Source of the DNA: Anoplopoma fimbria | Taxonomy: Eukaryota; Chordata; Actinopteri; Perciformes; Anoplopomatidae | Direction: 5' to 3' | Length of the DNA stretch: 64,000 bases | Assembly: GCF_027596085.1 (NCBI RefSeq) | Contig: NC_072452.1 | Location: forward strand, 3,942,314-4,006,313 | Shown: positions 47,541 through 58,662 of the stretch, piece by piece | Layout: every line of letters begins with the position of its first letter | How positions within the stretch are numbered: position 1 is the first letter of the stretch | Position numbers and translations under genes: made by a program | The notes under the pieces: model-generated | Told to the model about the DNA's origin: nothing | The model's input: the letters and a program-made list of their open reading frames with translations, nothing else | Database searches by the model: none

Positions 47541-47855
47541 TGTTAAATGGACTGCACTTGTATAGCGCTTTTCTAGTCTTCTGACCACTCAAAGTGCTTT
47601 AACACTACATGTCATCATTCACCCATTAACACCCATTCATACGCTGATGACAGGGGCTACCATGCAAGGTGCCACCTGCCCATCAGGACTAACTAACACT
47701 CACATCCCTTCATACATCGCAGGAACAGCCTGCGGGAGCAATTTGGGGTTAACTGTCTTGCCCAAGGACACATCGACATGGACTAGCGGAGCCGGGGATT
47801 GAACCAGCGATCCTCTGATTGAAGGACAACCCTGCTCTACCACTGAGCCACAGTC
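47541..47855 (-). mobile_element. tRNA-derived SINE, antisense, near full length
   Basis: On the minus strand the head has an A-box-like TGGCTCAGTGGTAGAGC (complement of 47834-47850) and a canonical B box GGTTCAATCCC (complement of 47795-47805), spaced as in a tRNA. The core CTTGGGCAAGACAGTTAACC and AAATTGCTCCCGCAGGC follows. It ends in GACTAGAAAAGCGCTATACA, AGTGCAGTCCATTTAACA. This is the best-preserved copy in the window; the internal Pol III promoter looks intact. V-SINE-like or related fish family, name from memory. Confidence 0.9.
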
Positions 47856-49161
47856 GTGTTCACAGATCACATAGTTTGAGTTCTCTTTCATCTTTCTCTT
47901 CAGCCATCACTGCACAAGTACAACCATTTAGGGCTTTTTATCCCAAAAGCATCTTAAGGCTAAGATGATCATAAAATCCATCATACAAACTTTTCAAACA
48001 AGCATGGCAACTGAGGACCCTCTTAGAAGTGATGGTTAAGGATGCTGTGGGCCTTGTACCAGCTTTAAGAAGGGTTAAAGCATACCAAGTAGCTTTGAAC
48101 TGCAGGATGGACCTCAAACTACATGTTTTCTTGCAGTATTTACTGTGTCTTAATGTTAATCATGAATGCTGATGTTCTTTGAGATGTTTTATGTGAAATA
48201 GTAATGATGTTTTGAATCCAAACTTACATTTTATAACACCAAAGTCACACAATAATACATACAAACTAACCGTTAAAGGCAGCAGTAGACCAGCAACTCA
48301 CGTGTTCTGTGAGGTAACATTAATGTTTTTGTCAATGGAGAATGTGGCTTTGGAGGGGTAAAAAGGAACGGGTCATCTGACAGCAAGGTAAAGTGGTGAA
48401 AATATTCTTAATTTAGTATACACTTAAACTAAAATAGTTTTTTTGGTATCTAAAACACATTTACTAACAATGGAACATTATGAATTAGCCGTTTGAATTT
48501 CAGAAAAAGCACAGACAGCATATAGGCAGACCTCCAACTGACTCAACGGACTGACTCTTTAAACTAAATGTCAATCTAACAGTTTAACATTTATTTAAAT
48601 TAAATTCTTCCAGATTATTACTTCAGCTCAGCTAGTTTTATATTTTCAAAGGTCGTGAGAAGACTTGGCACTAACTTTTCAAAGAAAGATCACTTAAATA
48701 AAATACTTAAATTTTAAGACAGTAGAAAAACTGTCTTAAAAGGTAATTAATTCAAAAGTCATTAATAGTCAAAAAGACAAACAAGATAATGAGATGTTTT
48801 GCAAAAAGAAATCCTACATCTTCTACCGTATTCTATTTTTTCTTTTTTCTTTCAGAATGTTGGAAGAGAAGCTCCCTTACCAGACGATGGTTGAGCAGCA
48901 TAACTGAACTTCTGTTTTTTATAAAAACCCATCTGGACTTTCTGAGGCATCTTGGCTGTTCTCATCTTGTGTGGTGCTTTGCATATGTGTTTGTGAGCAT
49001 TACCATGTTAAAGTGTGAGCATCTTTGAACAAGTCAAAATCTAATTCTTGTCAGTCTGCAGTGTCTCTGCCACTACTCTCACTTTTGTCTGTTTCGCTTG
49101 GTCTGTCACACACAAACACAAACTGACACACACCCTGTAACATTTACAAATTCTGTCAACT

Positions 49162-49163
<2 letters not shown>
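47856..49163. other. Non-coding stretch, one acceptor-like site
   Basis: AT-rich unique DNA. A strong splice-acceptor-like tract at 48829-48855 is followed by only short frames (see findings). Confidence 0.45.
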
Positions 49164-49223
<60 letters not shown>

Positions 49224-49227
49224 ACAC
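49164..49227. repeat. (AC)n microsatellite
   Basis: About 26 uninterrupted AC units, then AAACACACACAC. A smaller CA array follows at 49367-49397. Confidence 0.97.
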
Positions 49228-49489
49228 GGACACACACTGATATCTGTATTCATTGAGCGAGGGCAGTAATAAGAGGCCATTATGGATGCTAACCAGATCT
49301 TTTCACCAATGACATTCCCTCATATACAACCAATGAGCTGTGAGAGATCTGGCAGGGCCTGAAGGAACACACACACACACACACACATACACACACAAAG
49401 TGACACGGTGTAATAATACATGCATACCTATCTAAACTGTGTCTGCCTGAATGCTCTTCAAGTGAACACATAACCATAATCACTTTATC

Positions 49490-49650
49490 AGAGGGAGGAA
49501 ATAAAAGCCAGTGAATATGAAGAAGAGGAGGAGGGGGAGATGGGGTATGAGGGTGATGGAGGAGGGCGGAGCAAATTAAGAAGTAAGGAAGGGAGGAATA
49601 AATGGAGGGAAAGAAAGACAGAGAGAGCTGCTGGAAGAAAATGTCTTGAA
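49490..49650. repeat. Purine-rich tract
   Basis: A/G-dominated plus strand, for example GAAGAAGAGGAGGAGGGGGA. The minus-strand 130-codon frame over it is a composition artefact. Confidence 0.8.
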
Positions 49651-49721
49651 ACACAATTATAAAGGAAGAACAAAGGTACACAGATACAAGTATTAGTAAT
49701 ATTATAATTTAAGAATACCGC

Positions 49722-49775
<54 letters not shown>
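49722..49775. repeat. (ATA)n trinucleotide microsatellite
   Basis: About 18 uninterrupted ATA/TAA units. Confidence 0.97.
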
Positions 49776-50084
49776 CCATATAATTTATTGGGTGCTTTTC
49801 GAAACTCTCAAAGACATTCAAAAAAGCAGAAAATAAACAATATATGGTGTCTACTATCGGTTATTCTATTTGCTATTTTCAACAAATACCATAACAAGAT
49901 CCAAACAAACAATGTGTTGGTCTCTCCTTCAATAAGTTGTTACTTTTCTTCCCTTTCTGAGGCTCTAAAACCAGTCACTGTAGTTTTTAATCAAACATTA
50001 CTCAGACAGCAGGAAATGGTGCATTTTTTTGGGACTCTTTTCTTAAGATTCTGCATAGGGGGGAGGTCGGGTGGATGGATTGGT

Positions 50085-50640
50085 CAATTAAATTAAAATC
50101 AATTACATTTATTTGTACCACCAAAAAATAAAATTTTGCCTGAGAGGGCTTTAAAATCTGTGCAGCACACAACATCCTCTGTCCCAGGTCCTCACATCGG
50201 AAAAGAAAACAAAGAAATACCTTTAATGAGGAGAAAAAAGGAAGAAACCTATGGGAGAGTAGCAGAAGAGGGATCCCTCTCCCATGATGGACAGAAGTGC
50301 AATAGATGTCATGTGTACAGAATGAACAACATAATAGTTACAAAACATTCAATGCATAAAATCTAAAATTATTATTATTAATAGTAAGCAGAAAATGTAC
50401 GGCAAAATTAGGACTACCAATAATAACAGGAGCAGAGGATTTAATAGAATAATAATGATAATAAAAGCATTAATTGAAGCAGTTATAGTAATAGTAATGT
50501 GACTAATAATAATAATGGTTGCAGCAGTGGGTGTCAGGGAGGGAGCCCCTGCTGACAGGTATAACAACTATCCATGGAAACCTGCAAGGCGAGAAAGCAC
50601 AAAGATTCCGTGTAAGAAGCAAAGTTAGTAACATTGAACA
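50085..50640 (-). mobile_element. L2-like LINE 3' UTR, antisense
   Basis: The plus strand shows complements of the LINE 3' end: GAGAGGGCTTTAAAATCTGT near 50142, GACAACATCCTCTGTCCCAG-like text near 50169, AGAGGGATCCCTCTCCCATG near 50267, GCAATAGATGTCATGTGTAC near 50299, CAGCAGTGGGTGTCAGGGAG near 50523, and TGGAAACCTGCAAGGCGAGA near 50576. It matches the UTR of the 58.7-60.0 kb copy better than that of the 57.9 kb copy. No coding part is present. Confidence 0.88.
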
Positions 50641-51589
50641 GACATAACAGGACCTTCACCCAGGAGGCCACTGTTTGTGTCCCTTTAAAAACCAAAAGAG
50701 GCACTGCTCACTTGTGCTGCTGGACATTTGTTGGAGAACACCAGCAAATAACCTTTCGTGACATATTGTACACACCCTTGTGTTAACATTAGACGGACAA
50801 GAAATGATCCGATAACATAGGAGAACAGCTAGTGCTTCTCTGTGTCTACAGGATGCGTGAATAGGAAGATATTTGCTTACATGTTTGCCATGGAATCATT
50901 AAAAGACCATAGTCTGTCTGGCATGGGTCATTTTGAGTTTGTTGTGGCATTCTACCCTGAAGTGGAAAAATTAGAACAACCAGTCCTTAATGCTGTCCCT
51001 ATCCGGAACTAGTAAAATTTATGGTAGCACTGATGGAGGCATCTGTAAAAGGTAAATCAAGGTTAAAGGCATAGCCTAATTTATTGTCATTCTCTCCATA
51101 TACAACACTGAGTACACATGGGCACTAAATTGAGTTCCTGTACACAGTAAGACCAAATGCAATAAGTACAAAGACTGTAAAGTGCAATGAATGAAAAGTA
51201 CTGTCACACGTGTATGTAGTAAGTATGTGCCTTTTTTCATTAAACCTTTAAAATGCCTTCATAGACAACAAATATTAATATATAATATAACGAAGAAAAA
51301 ATGAATAATGCCAGACACAATAAGAATAGAAGACATACAGATGGCAAGAGGAAAAGTCATAGCCATGAGCAGCACACTATAAAGTAACAAGTTGCAGTAG
51401 TGTCTGTCTAGTGTTGACAGTATATACTTCATTTTAGTAACAACAATAATAGTAAGCCTCTAGTAATTGTAGTAACAGCAGTGGACTAGGTTCCTCCATT
51501 CAAATGGCTGGAGTTCAAAGTGTTTTTGTACAATGTCATTGTACAGTATTCTTCATGTCTATAAACCACTGGATCATTTCAGAGCATCT
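50641..51589. other. Non-coding stretch, no gene seen
   Basis: AT-rich unique DNA; nothing recognised. Confidence 0.5.
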
Positions 51590-51980
51590 TATATCCACTC
51601 ATTGGTTCCCAGAAGAGGAGAGTATGATATCAAACTGGCCAATCGGGTGATCAATGGCCTTGCAGACCCCCAACCTCCAACCAATAGCAGACGAGTATGC
51701 CCAGTGTTAATAAGCGATGGTGCATCTCTGCTCTGCTCTTGTCTCTCTATGTCTAGCTAATTCAGCTTCTCGTTAACAACGCTTATACAGCCAATTACCA
51801 TAAATCCCTGTTAGCCGGGGCAATTAACAGTAACGAGGCAGTGCTGCATGTGTTTCTCCTGTTGTAATTAAGCCAGTGTGTTGTTAATTAGCGAAATGTG
51901 AGTGGGAGGTTTTATGCTCGTTAGTATGGCTATTTCATTCAATTAGCACCGTCATTAAGGAGGTGTCTCTATTCTAACAA
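51590..51980. promoter_or_regulatory. Candidate conserved non-coding block, rich in TAATTA sites
   Basis: The densest homeodomain-site cluster in the window: CTAATTCAGC near 51757, CCAATTACC near 51791, CAATTAACAG near 51821, TGTAATTAAGCC at 51863, GTTAATTAGCG at 51884, TCAATTAGCACC near 51939 and GTCATTAAGG near 51951. The upstream part has ATCAAACTGGCCAATCGGGT near 51630 and GATCAATGGCC near 51650. No coding frame of note and no match to the repeats. Of all stretches in the window, it most resembles the enhancers found in developmental gene deserts, but that is inference. Confidence 0.38.
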
Positions 51981-52073
51981 AGTTAATGCAGGGAGGAGGC
52001 AGCGACTAGCCGATTAGCCAAGACAAACATGATGAGGAGCATGGCTCTGAGCCCAGGGAACGATATATGGAGG

Positions 52074-52091
52074 GTGTGTGTGTGTGTGTGT

Positions 52092-52168
<77 letters not shown>
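52074..52168. repeat. (TG)n microsatellite with GA tail
   Basis: About 43 GT units with a GGG interruption near 52092, ending in AGAGAGAG. Confidence 0.97.
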
Positions 52169-52169
<1 letters not shown>

Positions 52170-53124
52170 TGAGCTCCAGGTGGCGTGGCAGCTTCAAACA
52201 CACTGCCACCGTGCTGCACACAGTACAAGATATTTAATGACGCTGGCTTCTCCTTCAAACAGACATAAACTCAAATGATTACGACACATGAACATCCACC
52301 TACTTCTGTTCTCAGTGGCAGAAAACAACACAATCATAGATCCCAAAATTTACAGAGAAAAGGGGGGAGACTTCATAAAGTGGCGAAATGCTCGTGCTAC
52401 CACATGACCTTTAATAAACTCATATGAGGGTTATTTTATGAATGTGTACGCACTTAGAGTGGACAAGAGATGGATTATTTAAAACTAGAACGAATAAAAA
52501 AGCAGAGATATCCTGACTTTTATTAGTCTATGGGTCAACATCCAAAAACACTGGATCCTACGCTTTCCTTAAGGCAATTGAAGCGTGATTTCATTCCATC
52601 TTTCCTGCCTGGCATCTCCAGTTGCACAGGATCTCTTTTATGAAGCTGAAGTTGCCAAGGCAAAACTGACATTTGCTGTGACATAACCAGAGTCATTTTC
52701 TCAGACTTGGCAAAACTTGAGGTAATGCTTATGTCAAATAGTGAACTTCATGGATAAAAATGGTGGAATGCGGCTTTACAGTAAGACTGGTAGGGTTTAC
52801 TTGTTTCAAAAGTAGAACAACCCCTTGATTGCAAGAGGTAAGGTAAAGTTAAAGTAACCTTTAAGTGAACCTTAATAATGATGAACAATGATCTGAAATA
52901 ATGTTATATTTTCCCTTGCAAACAAAAATCCAGTGTCATGATGTTATTTTAATAAAGGGTATTTGAAAAGACTGGCATACCAGTAAAAACAACAATATAA
53001 AGGCTTCTCAAACACTTAAATAAAAGATTATTTGATATGACATGATCAAAATATCTAAATTATAGGTGTGTTATATAAAGGCATTTATTCGGCTTTTTTG
53101 GGTAACCTATTATTATATATATAT
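52169..53124. other. Non-coding stretch, no gene seen
   Basis: Unique DNA; nothing recognised. Confidence 0.5.
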
Positions 53125-53245
53125 ACATACACATACATACATACATACATACATACATACATACATACATACATACATACATACATACATACATACATAC
53201 ATACATACATACATACATACATACATACATACATACATACATACA
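53125..53245. repeat. (ATAC)n tetranucleotide array
   Basis: About 29 near-perfect CATA units preceded by a short AT run. Open frames on both strands (Tyr-Ile-His-Thr and Met-Tyr-Val-Cys repeats) are artefacts. Confidence 0.97.
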
Positions 53246-55169
53246 ATATGAAAAGCAGGAGAACCAATGTAACTATGTTTTATTTGTTTTATTATGTATG
53301 TAAATTAAGTATTTGCATTTGTACTTGTTTAATATACTTGTGTTTTTGTTTCTTCCTTTGAAACCAAATCTTGTAAAAAATACTATTGTAAGTAAAAGAA
53401 AAAGCATTTCTTACATTTGAGAGAAAAAAAATGTGTGTTTATTTCTGAACATGGTCAACCTCCTCACAAAGCAGACGTGACAGCTAAACAGGGAATGCCA
53501 ATCTGTCGGGATGCTTATGATATTATGGGAATCATAAAATAACGAGCATTTCCTCATTGCATCTGATCGCAGAGTATGTGATCGGATGATTTATTCATCC
53601 GCTGTTGATATAGTAAACAGTAAGTGTATTTCGTATCTGATGTGATGAGGTTGCAATGTGCTTCCTTGACAAAAAAAATAATCCAAGTTTCTTTCTTGTA
53701 AATTTGTGACTTTAATTTGTAAGAGTTGTCTCTCGTTCATTCATGATTTTCTACTTCTAAATTGACTAATTTAGTCTCACAGAATATCCAAGTTCTCATA
53801 AATGTACTCCTTTAATCTCATAGAATGGCCACAATTTTTTTTTCATAAATGTATGACTTTAATCTTGGAAATTTAGAGATTATTTCTGAAAAATAACTCC
53901 CCTTCCCCAGCCCCTTATTTCTTTTTCTAATATTTTTTTTCCTACAATGGCCCTATTATGCTGTTGGTATTCTACAATATACATTAATGAAAACAAATAT
54001 TGATGACGGATGACAAACCTCACAAGAATTTTAGTCTATTACCTGAGTTAGTCAAAGGAATAGGTTTTGAGTAAGAAGAAAGGATACATTTAATGAGATT
54101 ATAAAAAGAAAATACAGGCGGGTGGCAGATTTCTTCAGTTTGCTGGTTCAGTAACTACTGAGCAAAAGAAATCTCAGAGGTTATGCTGCCTTCTGATTCG
54201 TTACTCCCGACTAAATTATAATGGAGACACATCATTTACTCCTCTATCTGTTTTATGCTTTCAGCGCTCAGTCAGCCATTTAGTTGAAACACATGAAAGG
54301 AATGCTGCAGCTCCTGTGGTGCATAACACACCAGACAGATTAACTTTGAATGGGGAATTGCTCTGACATCCAAGATATCACCAGGAATTATGATACGACA
54401 CAGCTGGGAAGAGTGGGGGCCCTGGTGGCTGTCAACATTTGGTCCTCGTGCAAACATAACCACTCCTAGTTGGTTAAACCTGAAGCGCGTAGTGATGTGA
54501 TTTGATTTGAAGTGTTTAACATCGGGAAGCAGATGTGAATAGCATTGTATGCAGCAGTGTATAAAATTAAATTATATTCCTGTTTGAGAGGCTGCTGCCA
54601 AAAACTTTGTGGGTCACACGAGACAAAAGATCAGAATCAGATATACAGTAGATAACAACAGCAAACAAACAAACAAATAGCATATATCTTAATTTTAAAC
54701 AGTCCAAAACCAATTCAAATCTCAGGTCCATGGAAAAAATGGCCACAGCGTCCAGTTGTGAAAGTGTCATGAAAGTGGAGCTGCATGTTTTCTGTACATT
54801 CACATGTGCAATTATGAGAAATTTGCCTTTGTTTCTTTGCTGTCTGACTTTTATCCTGTAAATCAAGTGTTTTCTTATTTTGGTTAAAAGAAATGTCTTT
54901 TCCTCTTTTGCATAAAGTTCGGACCTAACCCACTGTGAAACCTCTGGTGGCAAGAAGATGAACACAAGTTCTGACAGCTTCTGATTTGGAGGACAGACAG
55001 GATTGACAGTAGACTAACATGTAATTATTAACCTAATAATTGATAAAACGTAGAATAATGCACCACAGGGTTGCCTAATAAGCCACCCATTTTGAATGTT
55101 ATCAGTTGTTATCGCTGCTATTCTATTGCTTCAGACAGGTTTAACTGCAACTGCAAGGGTAAAACTTGT
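53246..55169. other. Non-coding stretch, no supported gene
   Basis: AT-rich unique DNA. A 132-codon minus frame at 54567-54965 has no recognisable domain. The text AGATCAGAATCAGATATACA near 54629 resembles the complement of a Rex1-type GATTCTGAT tail, so the region may hold an eroded antisense LINE end. Confidence 0.4.
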
Positions 55170-55500
55170 GGGGTAAAAAAATGTTTAGGTTTAAAAAACA
55201 AGACTACTTGGTAAGGTTTAGTAATAGATCGTGGTCTGGGTTAAAATAAGTATGCTTGTTATTTAACTTGTGTAAGTAAGCGTTAGTTAGATTGTAAGTT
55301 ATGAAAAAATTAAGGTAAAATAAGTCAAACTTGGTTTCACTACGGGACAAGAACAGCGGTGCATATACCCCGAGATACTGCCTACTTGTGTACTTTGTAG
55401 CTGTTTATACTACATCACCTGCCTTCCTACTGCCGCCGTAATTCGGGTGTTGTTTTCTTGTATTCGGATTGGTGATCCGTATTGGTGATCAAACACTACT
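55170..55500 (+). repeat. Dispersed repeat, GGTTAGG/tRNA-like family, copy 3
   Basis: TACTTGGTAAGGTTTAGTAA, GATCGTGGTCTGGGTTAAAA, TAAGTATGCTTGTTATTTAAC, AAAATAAGTCAAAC, GGTTTCACTACGGGACAAGA and ACAGCGGTGC follow the order of copies 1 and 2. This is the longest of the three. Confidence 0.6.
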
Positions 55501-55849
55501 ACGGAGTATGTGTAAAATTCAAGCGGCTTATAACATGCATCAGGGTGCATCAGCGCATGTCACTGGTACAAAGCCAACAGGCAAAGTTAGCGACTAACAT
55601 AGTGATGCATGAAGCAGCTAAAGAGACAGATATTTTTCTCAGAAGTTAAAAGAGAGTGAATGGTGGCCTTATCATGTAAACAGAACTCCAGATCAATGCT
55701 AATGTTTCTCTGTGTCTGCTAAAATTGTAAATAGTTTTTCTAGTCAGACATTTTTTTTATTTTTATAATAATAATAATAATAATTTATAGTTTATTTATT
55801 TATTTATTATAAAGAAATAAATTGTGAAAGTGTAAAGGGCTAAGAACAT
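55501..55849. other. Non-coding stretch, no gene seen
   Basis: Contains short ATA and TTTA simple repeats near 55765-55810; nothing else recognised. Confidence 0.5.
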
Positions 55850-56500
55850 TATCATTGGAGTATATTGTGGCATTTCCCATACTCTATTATGTCTCATAAG
55901 TTGTTGCAGCAATTTTTGGGTTTATACACATATTTAGGCTTTTGCAGAAATTACCTTTTCCGGCGTTGGCGAGTGCTTTTCTTCTGGAAACTGCTCAGAA
56001 ACCCCCCTTATTGTCAATATACCTAGGGAAAGCCATATATCCTCTGAATGCACTGGGTCTCTAGTTTGGGATTGTAACGTTTCATTAGCCTGTGATTATG
56101 CTAGAGGTCACATCAGGTCCTTTGAAACATTGACGTCAAGTTATAAAAAAAAAAGGTCAAGGTCTCTCTATGTTAAATGGCTCCTAAGAGGACTAACATC
56201 ATCACACATGAATACTATTGGTCTCATTGGGTCCACAAGAATCTCAGCTTTCCAGTATCTCCTGTAAAGGAGATATTTGAGTACCCATAAATCCCATTTT
56301 CATTCAGATATCTTGATGTGAGAGGTCAAGGTACCCCTCTGAAAATTGCCAGTTTTCCCTCTCCAATATTTAGCCTAACTTCGGGCGTAATACAGCCCAA
56401 TTTCCGACACGCGTCATGGTACCAATGGATTTACTAAGTCGTTTCATATGCTATCAGTACCTCCACTGTGGAACTCTTCAAAACCCAGGCAGCTACACCC
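55850..56500 (+). repeat. Dispersed teleost repeat (TTCGGGCGTAATA family)
   Basis: Landmarks GAATGCACTGGGTCTCTAGT near 56046, GGTCCACAAGAATCTCAGCT near 56230, GAGTACCCATAAATCCCATT near 56279, CATTCAGATATCTTGATGTG near 56301, and TAGCCTAACTTCGGGCGTAA near 56371 belong, from memory, to a common percomorph repeat of unknown class. There is no coding capacity. It abuts the LINE that follows. Confidence 0.5.
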
Positions 56501-56529
56501 TCAAAAATACACTAATCAATCAATAAATG

Positions 56530-58662
56530 CACCGCAAAATTTATTCTAACTCATTTGAAATTCTTAATCTTTCACTCCCGACCTGGAAAACACTACAGCC
56601 ATTTGTTAAAGTGTACCGCACTCCAGGTCCGTATTCTAAATTCCTTGAGGAATTTTCAGATTTCCTTTTTTATCAAGTTTAGTCCTTGAAACAGATAAAG
56701 TAATTATTGTAGGTGATTTTAATATCCATGTGGATGTCGATAATGATAGCCTTAGTACTGGGTTTATCTTATTACTAGATTCGATTGGAAACCCACGACT
56801 GTTTTAACTACAACCTCGACTTTGTTCTGGCATATAGTATTGAAGTAGAACATGTTATAGTCATCCCACAGAACTCTCTTTTATTGGACCATTATCTAAT
56901 AACCTTTGAATTCTTACTACTGCAGTATACGCCATAAGGCAAATGTTTCTACCCTAGATGTCTATCTCATAATGCTCTAACTAAATTAAAAGAAGCGATT
57001 CCATCTGCATTTAATTCAATACCATGTCTCAATAGAACAGAGGACTCCTACGCTAACTTTAGTTTGTCCCAGACTGATCATCTTGTCGATAGTGCTACAG
57101 GCTCACTGCGAATGACACCAGACTCTAAACCCCCCGACATAAAAACCTGGATGACCTGCAACTTCTTGATGTTAAACTCCGACAAAACTGAAGTTATTCT
57201 ACTAGGCCCAGATCACCTTCGAAATCAATTATCTAACGATATAGTTTCTCTAGATGGCATTGCTCTGGCATCCAGCACTACCGTTAAGAACCTCGGAGTT
57301 ATCTTTGATCAGGATCTGTCTTTTAACTCTTATATAAAACAGATCTCAAGGACAGCCTTTTTTCATTTACGTAACATTTCGAAAATCAGGCAAATCCTGT
57401 CTCAAAGCGATGCAGAAAAACTAGTTCATGCATTTGTTACCTCTAGACTAGATTACTGTAACTCCTTATTATCAGGCTGCTCTAATAGGTCTCTTAGATC
57501 TTTACAGTTGATCCAGAATGCTGCAGCACGTGTTCTAACAAAAACTAAGAAAAGAGATCATATTACTCCAGTATTAGCTTCTCTGCACTGGCTCCCTGTT
57601 AGATCAAGAATAGAATTTAAAATTCTTTTACTTACCTACAAAGCCCTAACTGGCCAGGCACCGTCTTATCTAAAGGAACTTATAGTTCCATATTACCCAA
57701 CTAGAGAGCTGCGCTCAATCAATGCAGGGTTACTTGTGGTTCCTAGAGTATATAAAAGCAGGATCAAAGTTATCAGGCTCCTCCTCTGTGGAACCAGGTT
57801 CCAGTTTCAGTCCGGGGGGCAGACACACTCACCACTTTTAAGAGTAGGCTTAAGACCTTCCTTTTTGATAGCGCTTATAGTTAGGGCTGGTTCAGGTTCG
57901 CCATAGTCCAGCCCCTAGATATGCTGCTATATGCCTAGACAGCCGGGGGACTACCTAGGATACACTCGTGGCTGTACCTGGACTGTGGTTGTGCTTCTGC
58001 TGTGGCCCTGCTGACACCAACTGCTACTACCACTATTATTATTAGTCACATTACTATCATTATTCCCTGTACCATTACGCTTATTGGCTTTGCTTCTACC
58101 CTGAAACCCTTTTCGCTTTCTTGCCTCGTAGATTTCCATGCATCGTTGTGTTACCTGGACTGTGGTCGTGCCTCCTGCTGTGACCCGACTGACACCCACT
58201 GCTACTTCTATTATTATTATTATTATTATTAGTCACATTATTATTACTATTCCTTATATCATTATTTTAATTCTACTATAGTCATTGCTGCTTTTATTAT
58301 AAGTAGTCTTCATTTTTTCCCTTCGTTACTCTGCTTACTACTGTGATTATATGAACAATTTATGTCATATACATTGAATGTGTTGTATCTCTGTTATGCT
58401 GTTCATTCTGTACACATGACATCTATTGCATTCTGTCCATCCTGGGAGAAGGATCCCTCCTCTGTCGTTCTCCCAGAGGTTTCTTCCTTTTTTCTCCCTG
58501 TTAAAGGGGTTTTTTAGGGGAGTTTTTCCTGTGCTGATGTGAGGGAAGGACAGAGGATGTAACATGTGCACAGATTGTAAAGCCCTCTGAGGCAAATTTG
58601 TAATTTGTGATTTTGGGCTATACAAAATAAACTGAATTGAATTGAATTGAATTGATAGTATC
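56530..58662 (+). mobile_element. L2/Maui-like LINE with internal deletion, complete 3' end
   Basis: Endonuclease text starts near 56600 (PGPYSKFLEEFSDF), with VIIVGDFNIHVDVDNDSLST near 56705 and a degraded SDH motif, LLLDHYLITFEF, near 56880 (Ser replaced by Leu). The reading then jumps at about 57127 straight to the reverse transcriptase C-terminal part, so the whole catalytic RT core is deleted. The 3' UTR carries a direct duplication, AAAGGGGTTTTTTAGGGGAG near 58503, CAGATTGTAAAGCCCTCTGA near 58571 and GTGATTTTGGGCTATACAAA near 58607, and ends in repeats of TGAAT at 58633-58655. Confidence 0.9.
57064..57906 (+). pseudogene. LINE reverse transcriptase C-terminal region, open frame
   Basis: The longest clean transposon frame in the window (280 codons). 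It encodes the part of an L2-like ORF2 protein downstream of the catalytic YADD. Visible in order are LNSDKTEVILLGPDHLRN, VKNLGVIFDQDLSFNSYIKQ, LVHAFVTSRLDYCNSLLSGC, IQNAAARVLTKTKKRDHITP, VLASLHWLPVRSRIEFKILL and LTGQAPSYLKELIVPYYPTR. There is no upstream RT core and no proper start; the first codons belong to the linker after the endonuclease. Its openness suggests a fairly recent origin compared with the 6.7 kb copy. After about residue 240 the frame drifts (a frameshift near 57770), since the expected final segment is not seen. Confidence 0.92.

Noticed and set aside
53060..53361. Frames encoding Tyr-Ile-His-Thr and Met-Tyr-Val-Cys repeats
   Set aside because: These are translations of the ATAC tetranucleotide array.
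54567..54965. 132-codon minus-strand frame as a host gene
   Set aside because: No recognisable domain. Its hydrophobic stretch is not enough, and adjacent text resembles an eroded LINE tail.
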